Part shown: positions 34,809-47,808 of the stretch, piece after piece
How positions within the stretch are numbered: position 1 is the first letter of the stretch
How the letters are laid out: every line of letters starts with the position of its first letter
NCBI RefSeq assembly: GCF_003594885.1
Contig: NZ_QZEZ01000001.1
Coordinates: 930,001-994,000, forward strand
DNA: 64,000 nt
DNA from: Vallicoccus soli
GTDB lineage: Bacteria > Actinomycetota > Actinomycetes > Motilibacterales > Motilibacteraceae
Reading direction: 5' to 3'
Translations under genes and position numbers: made by a program
The notes under the pieces: generated by a model
What the model saw: the letters and a program-made list of their open reading frames with translations, nothing else
Database searches by the model: none
Told to the model about the DNA's origin: nothing

Positions 34809-37172
34809 TCAGCTCGTGGACACCTGCTGCACGGGGGCGTCCGTGGCCGCGTCGAGCGCCTGCGCGGACGCGGGGGCCGGCGCGGGGGCCGGCGCAGGAG
34901 CCGGCGCGGGGGCCGGCGCCGCGCTGGCGGCCGCACCCTGCGCACCCTGCGCGCCCGCGGCCCGCTCCGGCGCCGGGCGGTGCAGCCACACGGTGCCCAG
35001 CGGCGGGACCCGCAGGGTGGCCGAGGCGGGCATGCCGTGCCACGGCACGTCCTCGGCCTGCACCGCGCCGAGGTTGCCGACGCCGCTGCCCGCGTAGAGC
35101 TCGGCGTCGGTGTTGACGACCTCGCGCCACTCGCCGGTCTCGGGCAGGCCGAGGCGGTAGCCCTCGTGCGGGACGCCGGCGAAGTTCGCGATGCAGGCCA
35201 GCAGCGAGCCGTCGGTGCCGCGGCGGACGAAGGAGAACGTGTTCCCGGCGGAGTCGTTCGCGTCGATCCACGAGAACCCGGCGGGGTCGGAGTCCTGGGT
35301 CCACAGCGCCGGCGTCGCGGCGTAGGTGGTGTTGAGGTCCTGCACGAGGCGCTGCACGCCGCCGTGGTCGGGGTTGTCGGTGAGCCACCAGTCGAGGTCG
35401 CGGCTCTCGGACCACTCCGACTCCTGGGCGAACTCCTGACCCATGAAGAGCAGCTGCTTGCCGGGGTGCGCCCACATGAAGGCGAGGTAGGCGCGCAGGT
35501 TCGCCAGCTGCTGCCACCGGTCGCCCGGCATCTTGCGCAGCAGGGAGCCCTTGCCGTGCACGACCTCGTCGTGGCTGATGGGCAGCACGAAGTTCTCGCT
35601 GAACGCGTACACCATGGAGAACGTCATCTGGTGGTGGTGGTACGCGCGGTGCACCGGCTCGTGGGAGACGTACTCCAGCGAGTCGTGCATCCAGCCCATG
35701 TTCCACTTGAACCCGAAGCCGAGCCCGCCCAGGTGCGTCGGGCGGGTCACGCCGGGCCAGGAGGTGGACTCCTCGGCGATGGTGACGATGCCCGGGACCC
35801 GCCGGTACGCCGTCGCGTTCATCTCCTGCAGGAACGACACCGCGTCGAGGTTCTCGCGGCCGCCGTACTGGTTGGGCAGCCACGCGCCCTCGGGGCGGGA
35901 GTAGTCGAGGTAGAGCATCGAGGCGACCGCGTCGACGCGCAGCCCGTCGACGTGGAACTCCTCGAGCCAGAACAGGGCGTTGGCGACGAGGAAGTTGCGG
36001 ACCTCGCTGCGCCCGAAGTCGAAGACGTACGTGCCCCAGTCCAGCTGCTCGCCGCGGCGCGGGTCGGCGTGCTCGTAGAGCGCGGTGCCGTCGAACCGGG
36101 CCAGCGCCCAGGCGTCCTTGGGGAAGTGCGCCGGCACCCAGTCGACGATGACGCCGATGCCCTCCTGGTGGAACCGGTCCACGAGGTGGCGGAAGTCGTC
36201 GGGGGAGCCGAAGCGCGACGTGGGGGCGTAGTACGACGTGACCTGGTAGCCCCACGACCCGCCGAAGGGGTGCTCGGCGACGGGCAGCAGCTCCACGTGC
36301 GTGAAGCCCATCCACTTCACGTAGCCGACGAGGTCCTCGGCCATCTCGCGGTAGGTCTTGCCGACCCGCCACGAGCCGAGGTGGACCTCGTACACGCTCA
36401 TCGGCCGCTGCACCGCGCTGCCCTCGGCGCGCGCGCGCATCCAGTCGTCGTCGCCCCAGGTGTAGTCGGACGTGAAGACCTTGGACGCGGTCGACGGCGG
36501 CGTCTCGGTGGCGAAGGCCATCGGGTCGGCCTTCTGCCGCCACTGGCTGTCGCTGCCGAGGACCTCGAACTTGTAGTGGGTGCCGTCGCCCACGTCGGGG
36601 ACGAACAGCTCCCACACGCCGCTCGAGCCGAGCGAGCGCATGGGGTGGGCCCGGCCGTCCCAGTAGTTGAAGTCGCCGATGACCCGCACGCCGCGGGCGC
36701 TCGGCGCCCACACCGCGAAGGACGTCCCGGTGATGTCGCCCTGGGCGGAGCGGTAGGTGCGCACGTGCGCGCCGAGGACGTCCCAGAGCCGCTCGTGGCG
36801 GCCCTCGCCGATGAGGTGCAGGTCGACCTCGCCGAGCGTCGGCAGGAACCGGTACGGGTCGTCCTGCCGGGTGGGCGGGCCGCCGTACGCGACCTCGAGG
36901 CGGTAGTCCGGGGCGTGCCCGCCCGGCGCGGGCAGCACGGCGACCCACACGCCCTCGTGCTCGTGCTCGAGCTCGTGCCGCTCGTCCCCGACGACGGCGG
37001 CCACCGCGGTGGCCCACGGGCGCAGCACGCGCAGGGTGGCGCTCGTCCCCTCGACGTGCGCCCCGAGGACGCCGTGCGGGTCGTGGTGGGCGCCGCCGAC
37101 GAGGCGGTCGAGCTCCTCACGGCCGACGGGCCGCGGGGCGGGGGTGGTCGCGGTCGGCTTCGAGGGGGGCAT
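34809..37172 (-). CDS. glgB: 1,4-alpha-glucan branching enzyme
   Basis: 787 residues from ATG at 37172 sharing one base with the pep2 stop (TGATG). N-terminal CBM48-like modules ([40 protein letters not shown]) precede a GH13 barrel with [18 protein letters not shown] (nucleophile Asp), [14 protein letters not shown] (acid Glu) and [16 protein letters not shown] (third Asp). Makes alpha-1,6 branches on linear maltosyl chains from GlgE. After the usual C-terminal beta domain ([16 protein letters not shown]) there is an extra tail of about 55 residues dominated by Ala-Pro repeats, unusual for GlgB. Last gene of the operon, followed by a terminator. Confidence 0.96.
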   Translation of the reverse strand: MPPSKPTATTPAPRPVGREELDRLVGGAHHDPHGVLGAHVEGTSATLRVLRPWATAVAAVVGDERHELEHEHEGVWVAVLPAPGGHAPDYRLEVAYGGPPTRQDDPYRFLPTLGEVDLHLIGEGRHERLWDVLGAHVRTYRSAQGDITGTSFAVWAPSARGVRVIGDFNYWDGRAHPMRSLGSSGVWELFVPDVGDGTHYKFEVLGSDSQWRQKADPMAFATETPPSTASKVFTSDYTWGDDDWMRARAEGSAVQRPMSVYEVHLGSWRVGKTYREMAEDLVGYVKWMGFTHVELLPVAEHPFGGSWGYQVTSYYAPTSRFGSPDDFRHLVDRFHQEGIGVIVDWVPAHFPKDAWALARFDGTALYEHADPRRGEQLDWGTYVFDFGRSEVRNFLVANALFWLEEFHVDGLRVDAVASMLYLDYSRPEGAWLPNQYGGRENLDAVSFLQEMNATAYRRVPGIVTIAEESTSWPGVTRPTHLGGLGFGFKWNMGWMHDSLEYVSHEPVHRAYHHHQMTFSMVYAFSENFVLPISHDEVVHGKGSLLRKMPGDRWQQLANLRAYLAFMWAHPGKQLLFMGQEFAQESEWSESRDLDWWLTDNPDHGGVQRLVQDLNTTYAATPALWTQDSDPAGFSWIDANDSAGNTFSFVRRGTDGSLLACIANFAGVPHEGYRLGLPETGEWREVVNTDAELYAGSGVGNLGAVQAEDVPWHGMPASATLRVPPLGTVWLHRPAPERAAGAQGAQGAAASAAPAPAPAPAPAPAPAPASAQALDAATDAPVQQVSTS

Positions 37173-38571
37173 CAGGACCTCCGCTCGCCCTGGGTGGCGA
37201 GCCGTTCGATGGCGGACAGGGGGATGCGCAGCCAGCCGGGCCGGTTGCGCGCCTCGTACACGGCCTCGTAGACCGCCTTGTCGACCTCGAAGGCGCGCAG
37301 GACGGCGCCGTCCTCCCGGGGGTCGCGCCCGGCGGCCTCGCCGTAGCCGGCGCAGAAGGCGTCGCGGTTGCGCTCGGCCCACTCCGTCGCCCGGTACTCC
37401 AGGTGCGGCTCCGGGCGGTCGACGAGCAGGTGCCGCGCGGCGTAGTCGAACGAGCGGAGCATGCCCGCGACGTCCTTGAGCGGGGAGTCCATCGCCTGCC
37501 GCTCGCGCAGCGGACGCGCCGGCTCGCCCTCGAAGTCGAGCAGCTTCCAGCCCTTGAGCGTGCGCATGGTCTGGCCGAGGTGGAAGTCGCCGTGCACCCG
37601 CTGCACCGGCAGCCCGCCCGGCAGCGCGGCGAGGTCGTCGAACGCCGCGGCGAGCGCGTCGGCGTGCTCCTCGAGCCCCGGCACCTCGGGCAGCGCGCGG
37701 CGCAGGCGCTCGTGCATGCCCTGCGCCAGGGCGCGCAGGGCGTCCTGGTCGAGCGTGCCGGTGCCGAGGGTCTCGCGCAGCGCCTGGTGCACCTGCGCGG
37801 TCGCCTCGCCCAGGCGCGAGGCCTCGCCGGCGAAGTCGCCGCCCACCTCGTCGGCGTGCAGGTCGCCCTCGGCGTAGAGGTCGCGGACGCTGGCCTTGGC
37901 CGACTCCCAGCCCTCGGTGGCCGTGGTGAGGAAGCACTGGAGCATCGCGAGGCTGCCGGTGCCCGCCTCGCCGGAGGCCGGGTCGGTCCAGCGGCCCTCG
38001 ACCCAGCCGAGGATCTCGGCCACGTGCTCGGAGCCGGCGCGCACGAGCGCCTCGTGGATCTCGATGTCGGGGTTGAGCCCGAAGGAGACCTTGCGGAACA
38101 CCTTCATGATGGTGCTGCCGCCGTACACGAGCGAGGTGTTGCTCTGCTCGGCGCCGATGACGATCGAGGTGGCGTCCTCGTCGACCTCCGCGCCGCCGTC
38201 GACCCGGTGGAAGACCACGCCGTCCTCCCTGCGCCCCGACGCCACCCCGCCCGTCCAGAGGCCGGTGGCCTCCTTGTCGTGCAGGGCGTCGTAGAGCCAC
38301 GTCGTGCCGCCCCCGCCGGTCACCTCCTCGACGAGGACGTGCGCGAGGCCCTCGACCGGGGCGTCGCGGCGCACCAGGGGCAGCTGGTACGTCTCGGCCT
38401 CGCCGTCGGCGTAGCGCACGTGCACGAGGTCGAGCGTGGTGCGCTCGTCGAGCGCCGCCACCGTGGTCGTGCCGGTGACCTCCCACTGCCGGCTCTTGCC
38501 GGCGAACCACCGCTGGGCGGGCAGGAAGGCGGTCAGCGCCTCGACGGACGGGCGCACCGCGGGGTCCGCGC

Positions 38572-38575
<4 letters not shown>
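37172..38575 (-). CDS. pep2: Maltokinase
   Basis: 467 residues from ATG at 38575, overlapping treS by four nt. Starts with the maltokinase N-cap ([20 protein letters not shown]) and has kinase-like motifs: [40 protein letters not shown] (catalytic loop HGDFHLGQ) and [20 protein letters not shown] (metal-binding DFEGEP). Phosphorylates maltose from TreS to alpha-maltose-1-phosphate, the GlgE donor. Here pep2 and treS are separate proteins, although they are fused in some actinobacteria. Confidence 0.95.
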
Positions 38576-42266
<3,691 letters not shown>

Positions 42267-42273
42267 CAGCGGC

Positions 42274-42279
42274 AACCTA
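42274..42279 (-). promoter_or_regulatory. Putative -10 box TAGGTT of leaderless glgE operon
   Basis: Minus-strand TAGGTT ends seven nt before the glgE ATG. The -35 region is not well matched. Faces the proposed glgP promoter across a 178-nt gap. Confidence 0.45.
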
Positions 42280-42407
42280 CCCAGGGGGTCCTGCGGGGGA
42301 CACGTACGGAGGTCACGCTGTCCCGGTCGCGGCGGGTCGAAACCGCGGGGCGCGCCCGCCCTGGGCCGGACCGGTCGGCCGCAAGAAGTTGCGACACGTG
42401 CAAGGGA

Positions 42408-42437
42408 ATGACGTGACGGACGGTGTGCCCGTATCGT
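42408..42437 (+). promoter_or_regulatory. Putative promoter of glgP
   Basis: ATGACG at 42408-42413 and TATCGT at 42432-42437 with an 18-bp spacer. Transcription would start near 42444, at or next to the GTG at 42445, so the mRNA would be leaderless. Confidence 0.4.
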
Positions 42438-42444
42438 CGTGCGG

Positions 42445-45051
42445 GTGAGAGCGATCCGACGGTTCACCGTCCGCACCGTGCTGCCCGCGCCCCTCGCCCC
42501 GCTCGGCGAGCTCGCGCTCAACCTGCGCTGGTCGTGGCACCCGCAGACCCAGGACCTGTTCCGGTCCGTGGACCCCGCCGCCTGGGAGGCGGTGGGGCAC
42601 GACCCGCTGGCGCTGCTGGGGACGCTGACCCCCGCCCGGCTCGAGGAGCTCGCCGCCGACCGCGAGCTCGTCGCCCGGGTCGGCGCGGCCGCGGAGGACC
42701 TCGACGCGTACCTGACGGGGGACCGCTGGTACCAGGGGCAGCCCGCCGGGGCGCCCGCCTCGATCGCCTACTTCTCGCCCGAGTACGGCATCACCGCCGT
42801 CCTGCCGCAGTACTCCGGCGGCCTCGGCATCCTCGCCGGCGACCACCTCAAGACCGCCTCCGACCTCGGCGTGCCGATCGTCGGCGTCGGGCTGCTCTAC
42901 CGGCACGGCTACTTCACCCAGTCGCTCTCGCGCGAGGGGTGGCAGCAGGAGCACTACCCGCTGCTCGACCCCGACGCGCTGCCCATCACGAAGCTGCGCG
43001 AGGCCGACGGCAGCCCGGTGCGCGTCGCCGTGGACCTGCCGGGCGGGCGCCAGCTGCACGCCGACGTCTGGAAGGCGCAGGTCGGGCGCGTGCCGCTCCT
43101 GCTGCTCGACTCCGACGTCGAGGACAACGACCCCACCGAGCGCGACGTCACCGACCGCCTCTACGGCGGCGGGTCCGAGCACCGCCTGCTGCAGGAGATG
43201 CTCCTCGGCATCGGCGGCGTGCGCGCGCTGCGCGCCTGGTCGCGCATCTCCGGCGCGCCCGCCCCCGAGGTGTTCCACACCAACGAGGGCCACGCCGGCT
43301 TCCTCGGCGTCGAGCGCATCCGCGAGCTCATGACCGGCGAGGGCCTGTCCTTCGACGAGGCGCTCGAGGCGGCCCGCTCCGCGACCGTCTTCACCACGCA
43401 CACCCCCGTCCCCGCGGGCATCGACCGCTTCGGCCGCGACCTCGTCGCCCAGCACTTCGGCGGCGACAGCGCGACCCCGGGCGTGCCGGTCGACCGCATC
43501 CTCGCGCTCGGCGCGGAGACGTACGAGGGCGGCGACCCGGGCGTCTTCAACATGGCCGTCATGGGCTTCCGCCTCGCCCAGCGCGCCAACGGCGTGGCCA
43601 AGCTCCACGGCGTGGTCAGCCGGGGCATGTTCAACGGCCTCTGGCCGGGCTTCGACCGCCAGGAGGTGCCGATCGGCTCGGTCACCAACGGCGTGCACGC
43701 CCCGACGTGGGTGGCCCGCGAGGTCTTCGAGCTCGGCGAGAAGGCCGCCGGCGGCCCGCTGACCGAGCCCGACGACGCCTGGCGCGCGCTCGACACCGTG
43801 AGCGACGCCGACGTCTGGGGCCTGCGCCGCGTCCTGCGCGAGAAGCTCGTGCACGAGGCCCGCGCCCGCCTGCGCGCCGCGTGGGCCGAGCGCGGCGCCA
43901 GCGACGCCGAGCTGGGCTGGGTCCAGGACGTCCTCGACCCCGACGTCCTCACCATCGGCTTCGCCCGGCGCGTGCCGTCGTACAAGCGGCTCACGCTCAT
44001 GCTCCGCGACCCCGAGCGGCTGCGCTCCCTGCTGCTGCACCCCACCCGCCCGGTGCAGATCGTCGTCGCGGGCAAGGCGCACCCGGCCGACGAGGGCGGC
44101 AAGCGGCTCATCCAGGACCTCGTCCGCTTCGCCGACGACCCGGCGGTGCGCCACCGGATCGTGTTCCTGCCGAACTACGACATCGCCATGGCGCAGACGC
44201 TCTACCCGGGCTGCGACGTGTGGCTCAACAACCCGCTGCGCCCGCTCGAGGCCTGCGGCACGTCGGGCATGAAGGCCGCGCTCAACGGCTGCCTCAACCT
44301 CTCCATCCTCGACGGGTGGTGGGACGAGATGTACGACGGCAACAACGGCTGGGCCATCCCCACCGCCGACGGCGTCGAGGACCCGGACCGCCGCGACGAC
44401 CTCGAGGCCGCCGCGCTCTACGACCTCGTCGAGTCCAACGTCGCGGCGCGGTTCTACGACCGCGACGCCGACGGGCTGCCGCGCCGGTGGCTCGAGATGG
44501 TCCGGCACGACCTGAAGTCCCTCGGGCCCAAGGTCCTCTCGAGCCGCATGCTCGCCGACTACGTCCGCGACCTCTACGTCCCCGCCGGCGCCTCGGGCCG
44601 CGTCCTCGACGGCGCCGGGCACGAGCGGGCCAAGGAGCTCGCGGCGTGGAAGCTGCGCGTGCGCGGCGCCTGGGGCGGCGTGCGCGTCGACCACGTCGAG
44701 GCCGACGGCGTGGGGGACACCCCGCAGCTCGGCACGACGGTGGGCGTGCGCGCCTTCGTCAGCCTCGGCGCGCTCTCGCCCGAGGACGTCGAGGTGCAGG
44801 TCGTGCACGGCCAGGTCGACGCCCACGACGACCTGACCTCGACCACGGCGGTGCCCCTGCAGCACGCCGAGGCGTTCGAGCAGGGCCGGCACCGCTTCGA
44901 GGGGCAGATGCGCCTCGAGCGCACGGGCCCCTTCGGCTACACGGTGCGCGTCCTGCCCCGCCACGAGCTCACCGCCGGCCCCGCCGAGCTCGGCCTCGTG
45001 GCGCTGCCCACCGTCACCGCGTCGGAGCCGTCCACCGACTACCTGCGCTGA
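42445..45051 (+). CDS. glgP: Alpha-glucan phosphorylase (GT35, actinobacterial GlgP type)
   Basis: 868 residues from GTG at 42445, giving VRAIRRFTVRTVLPAPLAPL, the typical start; a GTG six nt earlier is also in frame. GT35 features: ALNLRWSWHPQTQDLFRSVD, IAYFSPEYGITAVLPQYSGG, VFHTNEGHAGFLGVERIREL, IGFARRVPSYKRLTLMLRDP and LEACGTSGMKAALNGCLNLS with the pyridoxal-phosphate lysine region. Phosphorolyses alpha-1,4-glucan to glucose-1-phosphate, the degradative counterpart of the divergent glgE operon. Ends in a convergent gap with glgX that holds the hairpin element. Confidence 0.95.
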   Translation: MRAIRRFTVRTVLPAPLAPLGELALNLRWSWHPQTQDLFRSVDPAAWEAVGHDPLALLGTLTPARLEELAADRELVARVGAAAEDLDAYLTGDRWYQGQPAGAPASIAYFSPEYGITAVLPQYSGGLGILAGDHLKTASDLGVPIVGVGLLYRHGYFTQSLSREGWQQEHYPLLDPDALPITKLREADGSPVRVAVDLPGGRQLHADVWKAQVGRVPLLLLDSDVEDNDPTERDVTDRLYGGGSEHRLLQEMLLGIGGVRALRAWSRISGAPAPEVFHTNEGHAGFLGVERIRELMTGEGLSFDEALEAARSATVFTTHTPVPAGIDRFGRDLVAQHFGGDSATPGVPVDRILALGAETYEGGDPGVFNMAVMGFRLAQRANGVAKLHGVVSRGMFNGLWPGFDRQEVPIGSVTNGVHAPTWVAREVFELGEKAAGGPLTEPDDAWRALDTVSDADVWGLRRVLREKLVHEARARLRAAWAERGASDAELGWVQDVLDPDVLTIGFARRVPSYKRLTLMLRDPERLRSLLLHPTRPVQIVVAGKAHPADEGGKRLIQDLVRFADDPAVRHRIVFLPNYDIAMAQTLYPGCDVWLNNPLRPLEACGTSGMKAALNGCLNLSILDGWWDEMYDGNNGWAIPTADGVEDPDRRDDLEAAALYDLVESNVAARFYDRDADGLPRRWLEMVRHDLKSLGPKVLSSRMLADYVRDLYVPAGASGRVLDGAGHERAKELAAWKLRVRGAWGGVRVDHVEADGVGDTPQLGTTVGVRAFVSLGALSPEDVEVQVVHGQVDAHDDLTSTTAVPLQHAEAFEQGRHRFEGQMRLERTGPFGYTVRVLPRHELTAGPAELGLVALPTVTASEPSTDYLR

Positions 45052-45070
45052 CCCTCCCGATCCCCGGGAT

Positions 45071-45123
45071 CCGCAGAAGGCGCCCTCCTGGCGGCTAGAT
45101 CGCCAGAAGGGCGCCTTCTGCGG
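45071..45123. repeat. Dispersed intergenic hairpin element, copy B (possible bidirectional terminator)
   Basis: CCGCAGAAGGCGCCC at 45071-45085 pairs perfectly with GGGCGCCTTCTGCGG at 45109-45123. An inner stem CTGGCG/CGCCAG closes loop GCTAGAT. Located between convergent glgP and glgX. Arms and central GGCGGCTAGATCGC match the element at 4845-4899. Confidence 0.9.
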
Positions 45124-45147
45124 TTACGGAACGGGCCGGAGCACCGC

Positions 45148-47271
45148 TCAGGACGCGCGCAGCAGCACCAGCGAGCGCCCGGCCATGGGCACCGTCGCAC
45201 CCGCGGGGTAGGCGAGGGCGACGTCGGGCGCGGCGGTGTCGAGCACGACGTCGTACCCCGACAGCGCCCACGGCGCGCCGGGCAGCGTGAACTCGACCGG
45301 CTCCGCCCCGGCGTTGAGCAGCAGCAGGAACGAGTCGTCGACGATGCGCTCGCCGCGGGCGTCGCGCAGCGGCATGGCGTCGCCGCCGAGCAGCATCCCG
45401 AGGGTCCGCAGCCCCGGGTCGAACCACGCCGCGTGGTCCATCTCGCGGCCGTCGCGGCGGAACCACGCGAGGTCCTTGCGCCCGCCGTCCTCGAGCGGGG
45501 CGCCGGCGAAGAACCGGGGCTGGCGCAGCACGACGTGCTCGCGGCGCAGCCGCAGGAGCAGGCGGGTGAAGCCGAGCAGCGAGCGCTGCTCCGCGTCGAG
45601 GTCCCAGTCGAGCCAGGAGACCTCGTTGTCCTGGCAGTACGCGTTGTTGTTGCCGCCCTGCGTGCGCCCCATCTCGTCGCCCGCGGTGATCATCGGCGTG
45701 CCGGCGGACAGCAGCAGCGTGGCGAGCAGGTTGCGGCTCTGCCGGGCCCGCAGCGCGAGCACCTCGGGGTCGTCGGTGGGCCCCTCGACGCCGCAGTTCC
45801 AGGACCGGTTGTCGTCGGTCCCGTCGCGGTCGTCCTCGCCGTTGGCGAGGTTGTGCTTGCGGTCGTACGACACGAGGTCCCGCAGGGTGAACCCGTCGTG
45901 GGCGGTGACGAAGTTGACCGAGGCGTACGGGCGGCGGTCGTCCGGCCCGCCGAAGACGTCCGAGGACCCCGTGAGCCGGTACGCCACCTCGCGCACCCCG
46001 TCCGAGCGCCCCCGCCACAGGTCGCGGACCGTGCCGCGGTACTTGTCGTTCCACTCCGCCCACGGCGGCGGGAAGGCGCCGACCTGGTAGCCGCCCTCGC
46101 CGAGGTCCCACGGCTCGGCGACGAGCTTGGCCCGCGAGAGCACCGGGTCCTGCCCGACCGCGGTGAGGAACGCGGAGGCCCGCGAGAACGCCTGCGGCCC
46201 GCGCGCGATCGCGCTCACGAGGTCGAAGCGGAAGCCGTCGACGTGCATCTCCTCGACCCAGTAGCGCAGCGAGTCCATGACGAGGGCCAGCGCCGCGGGG
46301 CTCGTCGTGTCCACGGTGTTCCCGCAGCCGGTGAGGTCGGTGTAGTGGCGCCCGTCGCGCAGCCGGTAGTAGCCGGCGTTCTCCAGCCCGCGGAACAGCA
46401 GCGTCGGGCCGGTCTCCGAGGCCTCGGCGGTGTGGTTGTAGACGACGTCGAGGACGACCTCCAGGCCCGCGGCGTGCAGGGCGCGGACCATGTCGCGGAA
46501 CTCGCGCACCTGCTGGCCGCGGGTCCCCGACGCGCTGTAGCCGCTGTGCGGGGCGAAGAAGCCCACGCTGTTGTAGCCCCAGTAGTTCACCCGGCCGCCG
46601 GCGAGCAGGTGCTCCTCGCTGACGTGCTCGTGCACGGGCAGCAGCTCGACGGTCGTCACGCCGAGGTCGACGAGGTGCTGCACGGCGGCCGGGTGGGCGA
46701 GGCCCGCGTAGCTGCCGCGCAGCCCCTGCGGCACGCCCGGGTGCAGCATCGTGAAGCCGCGCACGTGGGCCTCGTAGACGACGGTCTCCTCCCACGGCAC
46801 CGCGGGCGGGCGGTCGTCGCCCCAGTCGTACGGGTCGTCCACCACGACGCTGCGGGGGACGAACGGCGCCGAGTCGCGCTCGTCGCGCAGCGTGTCGTCC
46901 CCGGAGGCGCGCACGTGGCCGAAGACCGCGTCGTCGAGGACGAAGCGCCCGTCGACGGCGCGGGCGTACGGGTCGAGGAGCAGCTTGCGCGGGTTGCGGC
47001 GCTCGCCGTGCCAGGGGTCCCAGCGCCCGTGGGCGCGGAAGCCGTAGCGCCGGCCGTGCCCCACCCCGGGGACGAGGCCGTGGTGGACGCCGTGGGTGCG
47101 CTCGGCGAGCCGTACGCGCTCCTCGCGGCCGCGGTCGTCGAAGAGGCAGAGGTCGACCGCCTCCGCCCCCGGCGCCCACACCGCGAAGGACGTCCCGTCC
47201 GGGCCGGGCGTCGCGCCGAGCGGCCGGGGCCGCCCCGGCAGGGCGTCAGGGGGCTGCGGGCCGGTGCTCAC
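45148..47271 (-). CDS. glgX: Glycogen debranching enzyme GlgX
   Basis: 707 residues from GTG at 47271 (STGPQPPDALPGRPRPLGAT). CBM48 then GH13 subfamily 11 barrel: VYEAHVRGFTMLHPGVPQGL, VTTVELLPVHEHVSEEHL, GYNSVGFFAPHSGYSASG, DGFRFDLVSAIARGPQAF (nucleophile), AKLVAEPWDLGEGGYQVG (acid) and NFVTAHDGFTLRDLVSYDRK (third Asp). Removes alpha-1,6 branches from phosphorylase-limited dextrin, partnering the convergent GlgP. A 99-nt gap separates it from the Ohr gene upstream. Confidence 0.96.
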   Translation of the reverse strand: MSTGPQPPDALPGRPRPLGATPGPDGTSFAVWAPGAEAVDLCLFDDRGREERVRLAERTHGVHHGLVPGVGHGRRYGFRAHGRWDPWHGERRNPRKLLLDPYARAVDGRFVLDDAVFGHVRASGDDTLRDERDSAPFVPRSVVVDDPYDWGDDRPPAVPWEETVVYEAHVRGFTMLHPGVPQGLRGSYAGLAHPAAVQHLVDLGVTTVELLPVHEHVSEEHLLAGGRVNYWGYNSVGFFAPHSGYSASGTRGQQVREFRDMVRALHAAGLEVVLDVVYNHTAEASETGPTLLFRGLENAGYYRLRDGRHYTDLTGCGNTVDTTSPAALALVMDSLRYWVEEMHVDGFRFDLVSAIARGPQAFSRASAFLTAVGQDPVLSRAKLVAEPWDLGEGGYQVGAFPPPWAEWNDKYRGTVRDLWRGRSDGVREVAYRLTGSSDVFGGPDDRRPYASVNFVTAHDGFTLRDLVSYDRKHNLANGEDDRDGTDDNRSWNCGVEGPTDDPEVLALRARQSRNLLATLLLSAGTPMITAGDEMGRTQGGNNNAYCQDNEVSWLDWDLDAEQRSLLGFTRLLLRLRREHVVLRQPRFFAGAPLEDGGRKDLAWFRRDGREMDHAAWFDPGLRTLGMLLGGDAMPLRDARGERIVDDSFLLLLNAGAEPVEFTLPGAPWALSGYDVVLDTAAPDVALAYPAGATVPMAGRSLVLLRAS

Positions 47272-47370
47272 CCGGGCGATCCTGGCAGACCGGGCCCCGC
47301 CGGGGCGGTCGGGACGGCCCGGACGCGGCGCCGGGGTGCAGGACGGCCGCGGCGGGGCAAGGGTGGGCGC

Positions 47371-47796
47371 ATGGAGACGATCGACCAGCAGCTGTACACG
47401 ACCACGGTGAGCTCCAAGGGCGGGCGCGACGGGCACGTCCGCTCCGAGGACGGCGTCATCGACCTCGAGATGAAGGCGCCGAAGGAGCTCGGCGGCCCGG
47501 GCGGGGCGAGCAACCCCGAGCAGCTCTTCGCCGCGGGCTACGCGGCGTGCTTCCACTCCGCGCTGACGCTCGTGGCGAGCAGCCAGGGCGTGGACACCTC
47601 GGACTCGACGGTCACGAGCACCGTGCACCTGGGCAAGGGGTCCGAGGGCCAGTACGTCCTCTCGGTGGAGATCGTCGCCGAGATCCCGTCGGCCGACGCC
47701 GAGACGACCCAGCGCGTGGTGGACCAGGCGCACCGGACCTGCCCCTACTCGCGGGCGACCACCGGCAACATCGAGGTCACCGTCCGCGCCGCCTGA
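47371..47796 (+). CDS. Ohr/OsmC-family organic hydroperoxide reductase
   Basis: 141 residues from ATG at 47371. YTTTVSSKGGRDGHVRSEDG, SNPEQLFAAGYAACFHSALT (Cys60) and DQAHRTCPYSRATTGNIEVT (Cys124) give the two reactive cysteines of Ohr, with the Arg of GHVRSEDG positioned as in the family. Reduces fatty-acid or other organic hydroperoxides using lipoylated proteins or thiols. No OhrR-type regulator is adjacent. Convergent with the DUF885 gene, stops 12 nt apart. Confidence 0.93.
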   Translation: METIDQQLYTTTVSSKGGRDGHVRSEDGVIDLEMKAPKELGGPGGASNPEQLFAAGYAACFHSALTLVASSQGVDTSDSTVTSTVHLGKGSEGQYVLSVEIVAEIPSADAETTQRVVDQAHRTCPYSRATTGNIEVTVRAA

Positions 47797-47808
47797 GCGG
47801 CCGGCGGG

